From: Bidens hawaiensis
Lineage: Eukaryota > Streptophyta > Magnoliopsida > Asterales > Asteraceae
Assembly: GCA_021521415.1 (NCBI GenBank)
Contig: JAIQDT010001659.1
Span: 62,001-126,000, forward strand
Direction: 5' to 3'
DNA length: 64,000 bases
The position numbers and the translations under genes are program-made. The notes beneath the pieces are model-generated. The model did no database searches and was not told the origin of the DNA. It worked only from the letters and a program-made list of their open reading frames with translations. Shown here piece after piece: positions 1 to 12,589 of this stretch; within the stretch, counting starts at the first letter, position 1, and each line of letters opens with the position of its first letter.

Positions 1-2340
1 GCAACGGCTTCAGCCTTGGCAGCCCTCTCGGTTGCGTTTCGCGCAGTCTCCCTGGCCAGCCGAAGCTGTTCATTCACAGCTTGGGCAGCCTTGGAGCGGG
101 CCTCGAGTCGCGCTTGAACTTCAACCTCGAGGGCCTTGAAGGCCTTCTCCTTGTCGGCGGCAGCTGCCGCCAGCTGTTGGTTCTCCTCCCGAAGAGCACG
201 CGCCTCAGATATGTCCTTGGCGTGAGCTGCTTTCAACTTGTCGTTTTCACGACAAAGCAGCTCGACGCGCGGCTGCATCCGGGCCTGGAGAACCCGAAGC
301 TCATTAGTTAGCCTACCCTCCTGGTAGCTAACCATGGCTTCCCCCAACGCACCCGGAGGAGCAGCGTGGCGAGCCCAGTCCACGCACTCCACAGGTGTGC
401 GAAGGGTTGTTCCTCGGCGTATGTTCCATCGAGGAACATACACTTCATTGGAATCCGACACTGCAAAATAAACAAAAGCAGTAAGGAAAAAATGATACAA
501 AACATAAGGGAAAAAGAAAGGAACCCTACGCACCTGTAGGGTCAATGACAGGCCGATAGCCGCCAAACCCATCACCTGAACCTAAAGGAAATCCATCCAA
601 CAGGTCAGGCAGACGGGAAGGTGGCAAAGATCGGCGTGAAGCCCTGCGCGTACCTGATGGTCCGGCCATCGGTGCCGGTGGCGCGGGCATGGTGGCAGCC
701 GCAGTGGTCGCCGTTGTGGTCGCCGCCGTGGTCGCCGCCTTATAAGCAGCAGCAGTAACCGCCGGCTCTGTGAAGGATGCTGTAAAAATCGCACTCACAG
801 CCGGCGGTGACGTCATCACTACCGGAACAGCTGGCTCAAAGGAATGAGCAACTGGACCAGCGGATGCAGGCGCAGGCGCCTGGGTCGACGCCTCAGGAAG
901 GCTGACCGAGCCTACCGTCATTGGCGGGGAGATACTCCCCTGCGGTTCACCCAGGAATGCGTCAACACCCACGCCTGCACAAAGAAGAAAGTGTTAGATA
1001 AATTTATAGTGATAAATCTGCAAAGACATTATGATTGTACTTACGGGTTTTCTTGACCCTGAACGTACGGACGGGCGGGGAGGAACCCGATGGAGCCGGC
1101 CTCTTGGTACCGGTCACCGTCGTCTTCATTGGTTCTCCGGAGGTAACGGTCGTAGCCTCCGGAGCAGTGCTCTTCTCACCACCGGGCTTCCCCGCCACCT
1201 CTTCACTATCTGACTCCGAGTCAGAGAGAACCACTGGATCAGCTGTGGAGGCCTTCTCCTTCCCCTTCATGCCGGCAGCAGCCTTCTTCTTCCGCACAAG
1301 GGGAGGACCATCTGCGGATTCCTCAGAAGAAGACAGGATGTAAGGATTTCCAGCAACGGGTACAGCATTGAGGGGTTCAGGATAGAATATCTCCTTACCT
1401 GGCCGCCGGTGGCTCAGGATCTCTTGGCCCGGCGGATAGACCTCCACAAACCTATCCGCCGTTTGCTCCAGGATGGGCAACTCATTGTCGTCCAGAGCAC
1501 GAGTGCCAACCCGCACGGGACTGTCAGCTTCCCGCTGGAACAGGAGCGACTCCAAATTATTCCCCTCTGAAAGAAAAGAAACAGTTAGAAAATAAACTAA
1601 TATCAGCAAGAAAGACAAGACATACCATAAGGAATAGAGTTCAAACCATATTCAAGAAGGATGGGAAACCGGGACGCATCCTTCCATACCCGGCTCATCC
1701 CCAGCAGCACCATCCCGGACTCCGCAAACCGGTAAACCGGAGATTGGACCCGGGATATCTTCGCGAACCATTCCGCCTCCTGGTAACTGGAAGCATGAAG
1801 GCTCGGAAGCGCTTGACCCTTCTTGAACTTCATAGCAATGGGGATGGCACGGGCAGAGATGTAGAAGAACTCCCGCTTCCACGATCGGAGACTGCGCTCG
1901 GTCACGCAGATCTTCAAACCCTTAATACGGGTTGTCAGGGTGTACCACCCCTGGACGCACCTCCAAGTATAGAAGGTCATCAGGCGGTCCACGTAGGGCT
2001 CAATACCCAGAATCCGGCAAACCCACTCGAAGTGCCGGACCTTGGCAATCGCCATCGGATGCACCTCGGTCAGGTGCACACCGTGCCTCTCCAGGACACG
2101 GTACATAAACTTTGTCAATGGAAACCTAAGGTTCCCATAAACAAAGAATGCAGCATATACCCCGATCTTGCCACTGGGGGCATCGTACACAGTCTGGTGG
2201 GATTCAGGAAACTCAGGCTCGAGAGACTCGAGCATGAACTTCCTGACTATGTACTGGTACTGATCGACAAGTAGAGCACACTGGCACTCGCCAGCAGTAC
2301 TCCTATCGTCGGCTACAGCTTCAGCATCATGAGAAGACAT
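1..2340 (-). CDS. Antisense spliced gene of Tat-like element (Transposase_28 domain plus coiled coil), partial
   Basis: The ATG is at 2340 on the minus strand. Inferred exons are 2340-1626, 1566-1045, 974-534 and 460 to beyond position 1, with GT-AG introns of 59, 70 and 73 bp. The same splice sites occur in the second copy. Exon 1 encodes about 238 residues resembling Pfam Transposase_28 (putative gypsy type transposon); landmarks are KIGVYAAFFVYGNLRFPL, RHFEWVCRILGIEP and QGWYTLTTRIK. Exons 2-3 are acidic, Ser/Pro/Ala-rich linkers with a basic patch (VRKKKAAAG). Exon 4 is a long Ala/Glu/Lys/Arg coiled coil (CRENDKLKAA onward). No break is seen in the part present. The gene is transcribed against the retrotransposon. 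Its biochemical role is unknown; the domain name comes from its association with elements, not from shown transposase activity. Confidence 0.75.
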
Positions 2341-2460
2341 TTTTGCAGAAAGAAGAGTGATTTCGGGAAAATGCTTGCCTGAAAAAGGGGAGTATTTGCC
2401 GGAAATCACTAAGAAGAAGAAGAGAGGTGAAACTATGGATTACAAAGAGGCCTCTCCCCC

Positions 2461-2468
2461 TTTATATA
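2461..2468 (-). promoter_or_regulatory. TATA box of antisense gene
   Basis: TATATAAA on the minus strand lies about 120 bp before the ATG at 2340 and is followed by a purine-rich run. The identical motif sits at the same distance upstream of the second copy of the gene (32550), supporting an internal antisense promoter separate from the LTR. Confidence 0.65.
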
Positions 2469-2821
2469 CTAATCGCAATTAATGCGGTGAATTTAATGCG
2501 GAGGAGAGAGAAATCGAAGGTGCAATGAAACTATGACACATGGCAAAAAGCAGGCTGGCAACAGCTGTTGACAGGACGTGTGCCAGTAATTTCGTGGCCA
2601 CGCGCCCGAAAAATCGTGCCCACGCGCTAGGAAAAGCGTCTGGAATGACCATGTTCTGTCACGTCACCATAACTTCCTGCACGTCCTGACACAGTCAGAA
2701 GAAACCGTCGCACGACGTTTCAGAGGTTTGGACTGTTCTTATCTTTCCACCAACTCTTCGAATTTCAAAATTCAAAATTTAAAAATATTAAAAAGTAAGC
2801 GGGAAAATACCCCTTACCCCT

Positions 2822-3300
2822 TGGCAAACAAGTAACCGTTAGACGGATGCGGGTACAGTGTAAAGGCAAAACCCTTCACATACCTAGCACCCGCAGGGAA
2901 TTGAAGCCAAGTAAACCTTGGCGAACAAGTAACCGTTAGACGGATGCGGGTACAGTGTAAAGGCAAAACCCTTCACATACCTAGCACCCGCAGGGAATTG
3001 AAGCCAAGTAAACCTTGGCGAACAAGTAACCGTTAGACGGATGCGGGTACAGTGTAAAGGCAAAACCCTTCACATACCTAGCACCCGCAGGGAATTGAAG
3101 CCAAATATTCCTCGGCAACCAAGTAACTATAAGACAGGTGCGGGTACAGTGTAAAGGCAAAACCCTTCACATACCTAGCACCTGCAGGGAATTGACGCTA
3201 GGAATACCTTGGAAGTAAAGTAACCGTAAGACGAGCGCTGGTACAGTGTTAAGGCAAAACCCTTCACATACCTAAGCGCTCCGCTGGAATTGAAACCAGG
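2822..3300. repeat. 97-bp tandem repeat, about 5 copies
   Basis: The core CCTTCACATACCTAGC recurs at exact 97-bp spacing (CCTAGC or its variant at 2883, 2980, 3077, 3174 and 3271). Each unit carries an inverted repeat TGCGGGT / ACCCGCA around a loop of roughly 35 bases. The array lies upstream of the antisense gene's TATA box and before the 3' LTR. The right-hand element has seven copies with the same period. Confidence 0.92.
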
Positions 3301-3671
3301 AAGGATCTTCTGGGCAATGCTTGCGGAAACGGAAATAACATCCCCGCATAGCGGGAACGTTGAGAACTACGTTGTTTGAAGCTCCAGGATGGAATTGGTG
3401 GTTTTAACATAATTGATCACTATGTTCAAAACTACCAAAACCTCATGGAGAATCCACACAACTGGGACTCAATGCTCCTGACTTGCGAGGAGGTTACAGA
3501 CCTACCCGCATCATACCCAAAGACCAAGCAGGAAACTCGGGCATTTCTGCAAGTGACAAGGACTTCCCATGGAAAACCTTACAAAACCCTTTTCAAAACC
3601 CTTTGCTTAAGTCCAAAAGTTCACCTCACTTTATTAAACACGCATGAGAAGAACATTGGACTGGGGGGACT
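3301..3671 (+). other. Spacer and polypurine tract of Tat-like element
   Basis: The stretch between the tandem array and the LTR has no supported gene. It ends with GGACTGGGGGGACT at 3658-3671, directly against the LTR start TGAAGAGG. This is the expected position and composition of the plus-strand primer. The same tract abuts the 3' LTR of the second element (31140-31153, complement). Confidence 0.8.
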
Positions 3672-4652
3672 TGAAGAGGTAGGTCCCAGCAGAGCCCAGT
3701 TGGACCCGCAAGACTCACCTTAAACAGGGACGTCTGCGCAGAGACCAACTGGATCCGCAGGACCAACCATGCTCAGAGACGTGACGTCCTTACGCGCAGT
3801 ATGCAAGCTGGTCCCGCAGGAAATGCCTCCCATGGTGAAGGACTCCGCCTGTTCCCGCAGCCTCGGATACAAGCCATGAGGGAAGGCCACCCGCGCAGCA
3901 TGGCTACACGCACTAGGTACTTAGCTCTCGATCATTCAGTGTCACCTGAAGGAATGAGCAAAGCCGGGAGCAATCCCGCACAGAGGCGGGAGGGGGAATA
4001 CTCCCGCCCAAATAAGCCAGTCTGTATACTGAAGGACCTTTTACTGTACCTGACGAGGTATGGGCGAAAGATCTGATCAGGGATACGACAGCTCACTGAT
4101 ACAGTATGGCGAGCAGCATGCTCCTGTACTGTATCACTATTAAGCCGCTGCCTACTCACCAACTACTGTCATACCACGTGCGTAGCCGGCAGTTGGTGGA
4201 AAGGGAATAGTATACAGCAGGCCTGGTCGCTATCAGCCGCTGCCTACCCACCAACTACCAGCAGGGCACGTGCGTAGGCTACTGTTGATGAACAGGAACA
4301 CTGTTGCAGCCGGCCATACCTCCTTGGAAACCTACCTTCGGCTATAAATACCCCAAATGGTATGATCATCTAAACACAACATATCTTACTACATCATTAT
4401 CATATTATACCTGATATCTGCTCTAGCAATCTCTTAATATACTTTTATATTTAAAGAGCAATCTAGTCTGATTCTCACGCCGGAGGGTGGTCACAAGGAG
4501 GAACCCCCCCCCTTCTCAGTGACGAGCTCACGGTGTCTGTTTTGCAGGTTATCAGAAGAACCATCTTCCAAGGGTCTAACCCCTCGTGGGAAACATCTCT
4601 CCAACCCCCAGGTTACCAGTAATCTGCCCGGGGTCCGGTTAGTGTTTCTTCA
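3672..4652 (+). repeat. 3' LTR of Tat-like element
   Basis: The 981-bp LTR begins TGAAGAGG and ends TTCTTCA. It is homologous along its length to the LTRs at 30164-31139 and 51571-52548 (opposite strand). A TATA-like CTATAAATA at 4342-4350 suggests U3 runs to roughly 4375. Upstream of it, two CACGTG G-box palindromes (4175 and 4267) sit in a duplicated module of about 90 bp. Confidence 0.9.
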
Positions 4653-5340
4653 TAATTGTTATCTGTTTGATTGATTACATAATTGCAAAAAAATTAACAT
4701 AAATTGATTGAGCCATTATTTTAATAAAATAATTAACCTTTTGTGTGATTGCAGCAAATATGAATTGAAACCTTTTAAGTTAATTTTTTTGGGTGTGTTG
4801 CAAATAAGTATATAAATCTTTGATTTTAGTATAATTTATTTAACCACAATTTTTGTATTTGAAAACTATCATACTTTATATCGATATCAATTTATCTACG
4901 ATTAATTTATCCGTTGCGAGCAAGTTTCCACACACCAAACAAGAACACGTTTGGACAAACTTTTGATTATATTAAAACTATATATTTTTAGGTTTTATTC
5001 TGATTTATATATGATGAATATATAACTAAGACAATTAGCCTAATGAACAACGATACAACTCTTTTAATCTACCAAAAATAACCCTTTAGAAGCTCATGAA
5101 AATGTTTTAAAAAAAACTTTCTGACGCAATTATACATATGTATGCCAAGATTTGAATGTAATACCTAATATCAACATATAAAAATAATATTTTATACATA
5201 AAAAATAGTCAAAAAAAAATGCATCCAACGCTATGTAATCAAAATTTAAATGTAATAGCTGATAAAAAGCAACAAAAAAAATATAATATTTATACACGCC
5301 TAAATAATCACCGCTGCAACGCGCGGGTAACATTGCTAGT
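4653..5340 (+). other. AT-rich sequence ending in a Helitron-like 3' terminus
   Basis: No gene is seen. The last 32 bases have a short GC hairpin (CCGC ... GCGGG around TGCAACGC), then about ten bases and CTAGT followed by T at 5341. This fits the Helitron 3' end rule (hairpin, CTRRT, insertion before T). No matching 5' TC end or Rep/helicase ORF was found, so it would be a truncated or non-autonomous copy. Confidence 0.35.
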
Positions 5341-5792
5341 TTAATATTAATTTAAATTCAGATTTTACACATTCAGCACCTATACTTTCACATTTCTTTT
5401 AAATCATAATTAAACTATCTTTACCATTTGAACCTTAAACTTTAGAATGTTATAACAATAACAAAGAAGTTTATAAGCTTAGGTATTTTTCGTATTATGC
5501 CCGAATAGTTCGGGACTCGTTTAAGTATAAAATTAAATTCCGGAGCTTTGTTATCTGTACATAATCAATAGAAAATAAACGAAATATGATTTAAATCATT
5601 GAGAATATTATTCAAAATATAAACGAACGTTATGAATATATCGAAACATCAAACGTGTCGGGTAACGAACATAATATAAGTACATAAGATGAAACTTGAA
5701 ATACATATTTAAGTTTATACATACATTTATAAATAAAACCGAAAATTTAAAACGGGTCGGATTTTCGGGTTTGAAAAGTAACGAATGTTACA
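5341..5792 (+). repeat. 3' end of an old Gypsy LTR (family C)
   Basis: The stretch ends AACGAATGTTACA at 5792, the same terminal sequence as the LTRs ending at 23793 and 26952, with a shared GGGTCGG/TTTCGGGTTTGAAAA approach. The LTR start is not visible. The young Tat-like element to the left may have split it. Diverged; left boundary arbitrary. Confidence 0.45.
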
Positions 5793-7726
5793 GGACTTAC
5801 AACTTTTGGTAATTTCATCCCGAAATTAAAATAAAATAAAATTTAAAAGAGAACAACTAATATACGGAGTTGTGTAAAGTTTTAATAGTTTTATATATTA
5901 AAATAAAATAACGCCGATCTTTGAATGACCCGAAAGAACACCACAAATAGAAAATATGACAATGACACTTATATATAGGATGTACCAGCGGTGTATCCAC
6001 CATGCCCTTATCATATTGTATTTGTCTCGTTCCCAAAAATCATTCCAAGTTCCGAGTTATTTCACACAACCGGACTTATTATATTTTTCATGTGAGGACT
6101 TTGATAATTACGTGTCGACCCATAATTACCTTTATCGTCGGATGGTCCATATAACTTGCTCTATTGTGTGGTTTTAAGACATAGACCTTAGGTAAATAAT
6201 AAAAATTCTCATATATAATGTTGAAAATAAAGAAAAATAATGAATTTAAAGTATTACCATTACCAAAACATATTGATAGACCATTCAGACCAAAGACAAC
6301 GCGAAAACACTAAGTCAAGTAAATAAAATCATCGAGTCTAAACCAAGTAAACGGTCTTAAAAACGAAATAAACGAGGTAATGAAGTTAAAGAATGAAGCA
6401 TTCAGAATTATGAACATCGTAAAATGTAATTGAAATAATGGGGTCGAGAATAACGTGGTGAGTAAACGTAGAATTTAACCAACGAAATATGAACATGTAA
6501 ATTGATAACGCATTGGGTTCGAGAGTAGCTTAGATAAACAAAACTTTTAAGTATCAAAATCCCATGATGTTTATCAGATGAAAATTTCCAATAAAACATC
6601 GACGTGACCAATGGCAACGTTGAGATGAATAAACAATTATATCTTACAAACATGTAAATTGATAATAACTTGAAATGAAATGGATAAACGAAATTTTAAT
6701 ATTAAAATATTAAACCGATTAACTTTGTGAAAAGAAACATTCTCAAAGTAAACAATTGAAACTTCGAAATAAACATAAAGCATTTGTTCTAGACTGATGA
6801 AATCAAGAACAACAAAATGGTTTAATTATAACATCGAGTGAAAGAGAAGTACACGAATAAACAAAACAATTTGTAAAAAAAAATATATAACATAGCATAA
6901 ACATGGCATGTACATAAGACACAGTTCCGGTTCAAAGTAAACATATTTATTAAGAGAGAGTCGGTCAAAGATATTCAAACGTAGAAATAATATGAAAATA
7001 CGGTTTCCATTAGGTAGCTATGTACACATACATGTTCATAGTCCCAATTTCCACTTAACGATTACTTTTATGGAAAATTGGTTATAGACCACGAGATTTG
7101 AAATAACAAACGTAAACCTATTTAATAAAGCGGACAAAAATGATGTACGAATTTATGTTTTGTAAAAATACAAACGAATATGGACCATGGATCAATGACC
7201 TTCTTAACAATATTCTAAAGAAGTGGATAAAAATCACTTTGGGGTAAGTTCGAAACATATGTGAAGGAGAAAATACAGAAAAGTAAATGTAGCTTGCGAC
7301 GCTTGTCTTCTCGAATGTCGATTCATTTGGGGTATGAGAGGTTGATGTGGGAGGTGGTGCCATGATTTCTTTGCCGAAACTCATTGGCGTTAATGAAGGG
7401 GAAAGAAAAGAAGGGATATAATATGTATTTTAATTTACGCAAATCAGTTGTAAATCGTGATGCTTTTATATCTCATGATAAAATAAAATTTATTCTATTC
7501 TACTTAGGCAAAAAATTTTATTTTTATTTATTTATTATTTTTTTAGCTATAGCTAAGAGTTGCAAATTTTATGTAATTTTAATCTTAAAGAAAAATATTT
7601 TCTTTTGATCAGCGACCTACGAAAAATGATTGTCAGATTACATGACTTGTTGAATGAAAAAAATAGTTTCAAAAGGGATTAAAACTTGTTTGAAGCAAAT
7701 ATTTTACTTAAATATTATTATATTAA

Positions 7727-7965
7727 TAGTAGTAACAATGATACTAGTAATAATAATATCACTAATAATAATAATAATAAAAATTTAAACAATAATAACA
7801 ATAAAAATTTTGATAATAATAATATTGATAATTATCATAATAATAATAATGATGATGACGGTTATGGTACTAATAACAATAGTAGTAGTAATATTAGTAG
7901 TGATGATAATGTTAATAACTTTAATAATAATAATAATAATATTAGTAATAACAAGAGAGATAATA
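7727..7965. repeat. Degenerate AAT/ATG trinucleotide repeat
   Basis: About 240 bp of interrupted AAT, ATG and AGT triplets. Any reading frame through it gives runs of Asn, Ile or Leu and is an artefact of the repeat. Confidence 0.85.
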
Positions 7966-8049
7966 AATTCTTTTGAAATGAAAATCCATTTGACTGAAAG
8001 TTAAAAAATAACTGAGGATTTGAGATTAGGCGCGATGTGTTAGTAAAAG

Positions 8050-8640
8050 AATTAAAATGTATGATAGTATGCAAAAGGAAAAAAATATATAGACGAGTTT
8101 GATGAGTTTTGTAAAAATCTAAGTGTTGAAACCCGGAAATCGTGTATGGTCGACAAAGGATGAGGGGTTAGGATATTACATGGCGGAAACAAGTCCGGCC
8201 TTCCACAGTATAGCGGGTGTGCTAGGGTTACCACAATGATAGTAGGCTTGAAGCATGAGGTCAAACATGTGATTGAGACAAATGGTTAGGTACAGGTCTT
8301 GCAGATGGGCGAGTGGCATTGAGTTTGGGTGGGTTTTAGCAATAAGTGGTAATTGAATCTACCACAAATTGAAGTATGTCAACGTTTCAGGGAAGTAAAG
8401 TGTGGGATTTACACATACTATACAAAGGGTGTGTTTCAGTGTGAGGCATTTCGGTTGGGTTTAGTTTGCGTTTCCAAAAATGGTGCTGGGTTTGAATTTG
8501 AATTTGAATTTACTATAGCGATGGAGGTGGGTGTGGTTAAACGTGGAGTGATCGGGATCACGGAGACCATTTGCTTGATAACTTGGATTGTCATTTCGCC
8601 GGTTGAGTGCGACAACTAGGAAAACGAGAAGGCGTGATAC
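8050..8640 (-). pseudogene. Decayed gag zinc-knuckle region
   Basis: On the minus strand, the segment around 8420-8360 aligns by eye with the zinc-knuckle coding segment at about 12800-12740 of the related copy (TGTAAAT..CACA start, similar spacing afterward), but stops and indels leave no frame. The leader matches on its upstream side support the placement. Weak evidence on its own. Confidence 0.3.
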
Positions 8641-9876
8641 GAAACGTGAGGAATTTGTGTGACTTGGGACGTAAGTATAAAAACGACTAATAGATACATC
8701 AATGAAACAAGTCAAGAAAAGAAATCATATGAAACAAAATTTGAAATCGAAATTGGAATTCCCATGAGACATCATGAGTTTTCACATTCAACAAACGAAA
8801 ATCTAAGAAATTATTGAATAATTATATGGAATAAATATTAAACTTAACAATGAATTGTAGAAACGAATTGTAAATCGAGTGTTCATGTACCACCATAACT
8901 TTCTAAATTCTAAATTCTAAAACATAAGTGAAATGAATATAACAATAAGGTAATCGAATTGAAATTCGACCATTCATATATCACCATGACCTTTCGAATT
9001 TTCAATTATAAAACTTAGTAATAAATGAATAAAATAATATAGTAATCAAATCGAAATTCAACCATTTATATATCACCATAACTTTTTGAAATTTCAATTC
9101 TAAAACATATTAGTAAAATAACAAAGGAATCGTTTGAAATTCGATTATTACTTTGCAAATTTTTAAACCATAAATGAGCGTATAAATAAAGAAAACGTGT
9201 CATAAAATTTTTAAACTTAACTATTCTCGTATAAAAATGCGTAATTAAATCGAACTGAAATCTGGGTATTCGAGTACAGGCTTCCAGTTAAAACACATTG
9301 TAAAACATAGAGGAGTGCAACCATATTCTTTTCACAAAGGGAACATGGTCGCGTTTGAAAACTTAAAGTTGTGATTCATATGGCGTTGAAATTGGTATGC
9401 TTTGGCTTAATAGAGTTCATGCTCTTTCCTAACTCTCCAGGTAAGCAACCGGGTCCCGCGTCTGATTGGGATTTATACGCATTGCTTATCCTTAGGTTTC
9501 AATAACCTTGGTGTCAAGAGTTTCGGAAAACAGGCACGTCCCCCTTACAGTTACTACATACTCGCCATAAAGAACCATCTTTAAAAGGAAGAAATATCGG
9601 GCAACCAAAAATCAAAAATCTGATTATTGAAATTGAAAATCTTTGCGTTATGCATAAACCTTGGACTTGTGTGTGCTTGTGTAATTGAAGTAATTGAATC
9701 ATCAGTATAATAGTATTTGTGTACATGAGGCATAAACAAATCAATAATAACCAAATAATGTGCATTGAATAATAAAATTAGACTCACATAATTTCTAATC
9801 ATGCAACCTAAACAATTAAGTAAATAAACTATAACCAACTAGAACACTACGTCTAATGTCCTATCTTATAATCACA

Positions 9877-9888
9877 GCTCGGATACCA
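9877..9888 (-). other. Primer binding site, tRNA-Met-like
   Basis: The minus strand reads TGGTATCCGAGC, one base off the common plant tRNA-iMet site TGGTATCAGAGC. It ends three bases from the LTR start TGTAACACCCC at 9892. Confidence 0.65.
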
Positions 9889-9891
9889 ATC

Positions 9892-11425
9892 TGTAACACC
9901 CCGGCTAAAGCGTAAACGCCGGAGTGTGACGTACAGATTGCCCAAAATACATGTGACACTATTAAGTGACAATATTATCATTAATTGATTTAAACATCAG
10001 GTACACAAGTTTGTAACAAGAAATACATGGAAAATTACAAGAACAATTTCACAACTTATCCATTTTTTAATATACCCTATGTCTTCTTCATGTGTCAACT
10101 TCGAATAGATGTACCTGTAGCATATATATATATATATATAAAATAATGTCAACTATATGAATAGTTGGTGAGTTCACACAAGTTTTGATATATGTACATA
10201 AAAACCATACAATTCCACGAACAAGTGTAAATGAGCAAATAAGGTCATTTCCAGTTGGGATTGTGCACCAACGTACTCGGATAATAACGCAAGTAAGTGT
10301 CTTTTCCGTTGTTAACAACCAACGTACTAAGATCGGGGGTCCCTATTCCACCCATAACATCGAGGTCCTGAGTGCATCGGGGTCCCTATTCTACCCATAA
10401 CCATGAGCAAGTAGTCTTTGAGAAAGTAAACAAATAAGCACACAAGTCCATGTAACGAAACGTAGTTTGTAATAATAAATAAATGAAATTTAATTGTTGA
10501 TAGGATATATATGCTACCCCCAAAATAGTTAAAAAGGGTAAAAGGGGGTGTGAAAAACTCACCTTGAAGTTGAAGACAAACTTGAAATATAAGCAAAAGT
10601 GCGTAAATGAAACCAAAGCAATTGAACGTCACGAATTATAATAATAAAAATAAAAGAATTACTAACTAATTTTATGGAAAATAAAGGGGTTGGTTTTAAG
10701 GTACATGCATCATTATTTATATATACTTTTACCCATTTTAAAGTATTTTTAATAATTAAGTCTAACGGATTTTAATAAGTTATAATATTACTTATAAGGT
10801 GAATATTGATTATAATAATATTTACTAAAATTTAGCGTTGCCGGTATTGTTTTATTAGTATAAGCGTTTGTCGGTTTATGATTTATTATATATATTATTT
10901 ATATAATTATTCTACTACTTTTAACGAGTATTGCCAGGTTTGTAAAGGTTGATTCTTGAACAAAATTGTTAACGGAATTTAAAACAACTTTTATTTAACC
11001 ATAAAAATAATTTTATTGATTTTGAAATGATTTATAAATATATATGATTTATTATCATTAATAAAAAAATGGTTTAAAAAAATATATAACATGGGTTTGC
11101 TGTGACCCGGGTTCGAACCCGGGTCTCCATGACCACACAACACATACACAACCACTGGATCAATTCAGTATTATTGTTAAGAGTTGGAAACTGATAATTA
11201 TAAAAAACAACCCAACTTCATCTTCTTCACACAAACCCTAGGTTTTCAATTCTCCAGATCTATTCCCTGTTTGATTGATTTAGGTTAGGGGTTTAATTAG
11301 ACGGGTTTTAAGGATTCGAAAACATATTTTACTTACCAATTTTGGTGCCGGAATGACGAAGAACAAGCTCGCCGGAGTTCGGTTTTCGCCGGAAATTTTA
11401 GAGGTTTTAGAGAGTGTTATAGATG
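9892..11425 (-). repeat. Old Gypsy LTR related to family C
   Basis: It begins TGTAACACCCC next to the primer site. Its layout resembles the LTR at 25212: a 'TACCTGTAGCAT' block, an AT microsatellite (10119-10142), and 'TTGGTGAGTTCACA'. Two copies of a GGGGTCCCTATTC..ACCCATAAC unit lie at about 10335 and 10380. The right end is not clean: it lacks the GTTACA end and passes at about 11425 into sequence matching the neighbouring element's interior, so the LTR is probably truncated. A 22-bp perfect palindrome lies at 11104-11125. Confidence 0.5.
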
Positions 11426-12589
11426 AATATGAAAGTTGGTGCGAGGACTTTGATAATTATGTGTGCACTCATAAATATTTAGATCGTCGCATGGTACTCA
11501 TGGTTTGTCCCATTCTGCGGGTACGAAAATAAGGTAAAAGAAAACTTTCTAAATCGATATTTAAATGAAATTATTAGATCATGAGCAATGAAACTAAAAA
11601 ATACGTGAAATAATTAGTAAATAAACCTTGAAAAAATGTAATGAAATTATTGAAGTTAACAGCCGAAAATAATAACAACAAAATGAAATAAAAATGAAGA
11701 AAATTTTGAAATTAAATAAGTAATTTACACATTTGATGTATAGAAATACCTGAGATGACAACAAAATTCATGAACAAGTATCCACATAGATAGGTTCACA
11801 CAACAAATGAATTACATGACTAAATAATATAATCAAGATTATAAAATCAGATAAGATGAGGAAAGAGTACTATGAGAATGAGGTGAGTTTTGGGGAATTT
11901 TGGGTAGCCATGTATTAAAAATATCAAAATAAATTTGTACATGTGACTCCTATGAGATAACTATGTACAACACATGTTCATAGTCTCAATTTCTAAAAAA
12001 AAACATTTGTAGGAAATCGGTCATAGTTAGTTCATATTACAAATACAATACTATTAGATAACAATGCGTATCTACATGCACATAGTTCTGGTATTCAACC
12101 GGTCATAGACCACTTGAATTTGCGATAATAAATTGCGTAACAATAAATAAGGTAATAACGACATAATAGAAATATATGAGAAGTTGAATTCAATTATAGA
12201 GAAATCATAATACTTGTTCATAACAAAACTTGAGATTTAGTGAAGTCATTAGATTAGATTTAAACGAAAGAACTAGATAAAATAAGCGTTTCTTGTGTAG
12301 CATGTATTCTTGAAGGGTGAGGCTTAGACTTGGGAACCGTTGATGTAACACACTTTTCCTTGAGTACCTTGGTTAAATTGAGGTTGGTTAATTGGGTTCT
12401 GGTTGGCTTGGATAGTTTGTATAGGCAAGGCTTGAATTTCTTGAATGGGTTATTCTTGGATAGGCTAAAGTTAATTCACTTGGGCTTGGTAAGCCTGATA
12501 TCGGGTGGCTTGGGTTGGGTAGGATTCAATTTGGTTCATATGTGAGAGTCTTGGGAATGCATTGCGATAATGGCTAGGATCTCCACAAT

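Larger units (their letters stand above)
1..4652 (+). mobile_element. Tat-like Gypsy element, 3' portion, cut by window edge
   Basis: This is the 3' part of an LTR retrotransposon in + orientation. In order it shows an antisense spliced gene (minus strand), a 97-bp tandem array, a polypurine tract and a 3' LTR ending TTCTTCA at 4652. The same modules recur in the same order, on the opposite strand, in the complete element at 30164-52548, which defines the boundaries. An antisense gene between pol and the 3' LTR is known for the Tat lineage of Ty3/Gypsy. The 5' LTR, gag and any pol lie left of the window. The five bases after the LTR are TAATT; the matching target duplication cannot be seen. 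Confidence 0.88.
5793..9891 (-). mobile_element. Internal region of a decayed Gypsy element (copy E2)
   Basis: A tRNA-Met-like primer site (9877-9888, complement) abuts an LTR start at 9892, so the element reads leftward. The leader around 9300-9600 matches 24640-24900 (shared words such as TATGCTTTGGC and the GCATTGCTT..CCTTAGG block). The region around 6090-7080 matches 11430-12130 (GGACTTTGATAATTA, and the block around CATGTTCATAGT). The gag zone is badly decayed and no pol motif is recognisable. Otherwise AT-rich with no supported gene. Confidence 0.55.

Noticed and set aside
3376..3580. Small sense ORF shared by both Tat-like elements between the 97-bp array and the polypurine tract (also 31449-31250, minus)
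   Set aside because: About 65 codons align between the copies, but of five differences four change the amino acid and only one is silent, and the frames diverge by indels after that. This looks like neutral 3' noncoding sequence.
7686..7976. Asparagine-rich protein
   Set aside because: The frame is a by-product of the AAT/ATG microsatellite; all frames are open with biased composition.
10119..10142. AT dinucleotide run as a promoter
   Set aside because: A pure TA microsatellite; similar runs occur at 23364 and 35700 without promoter context.
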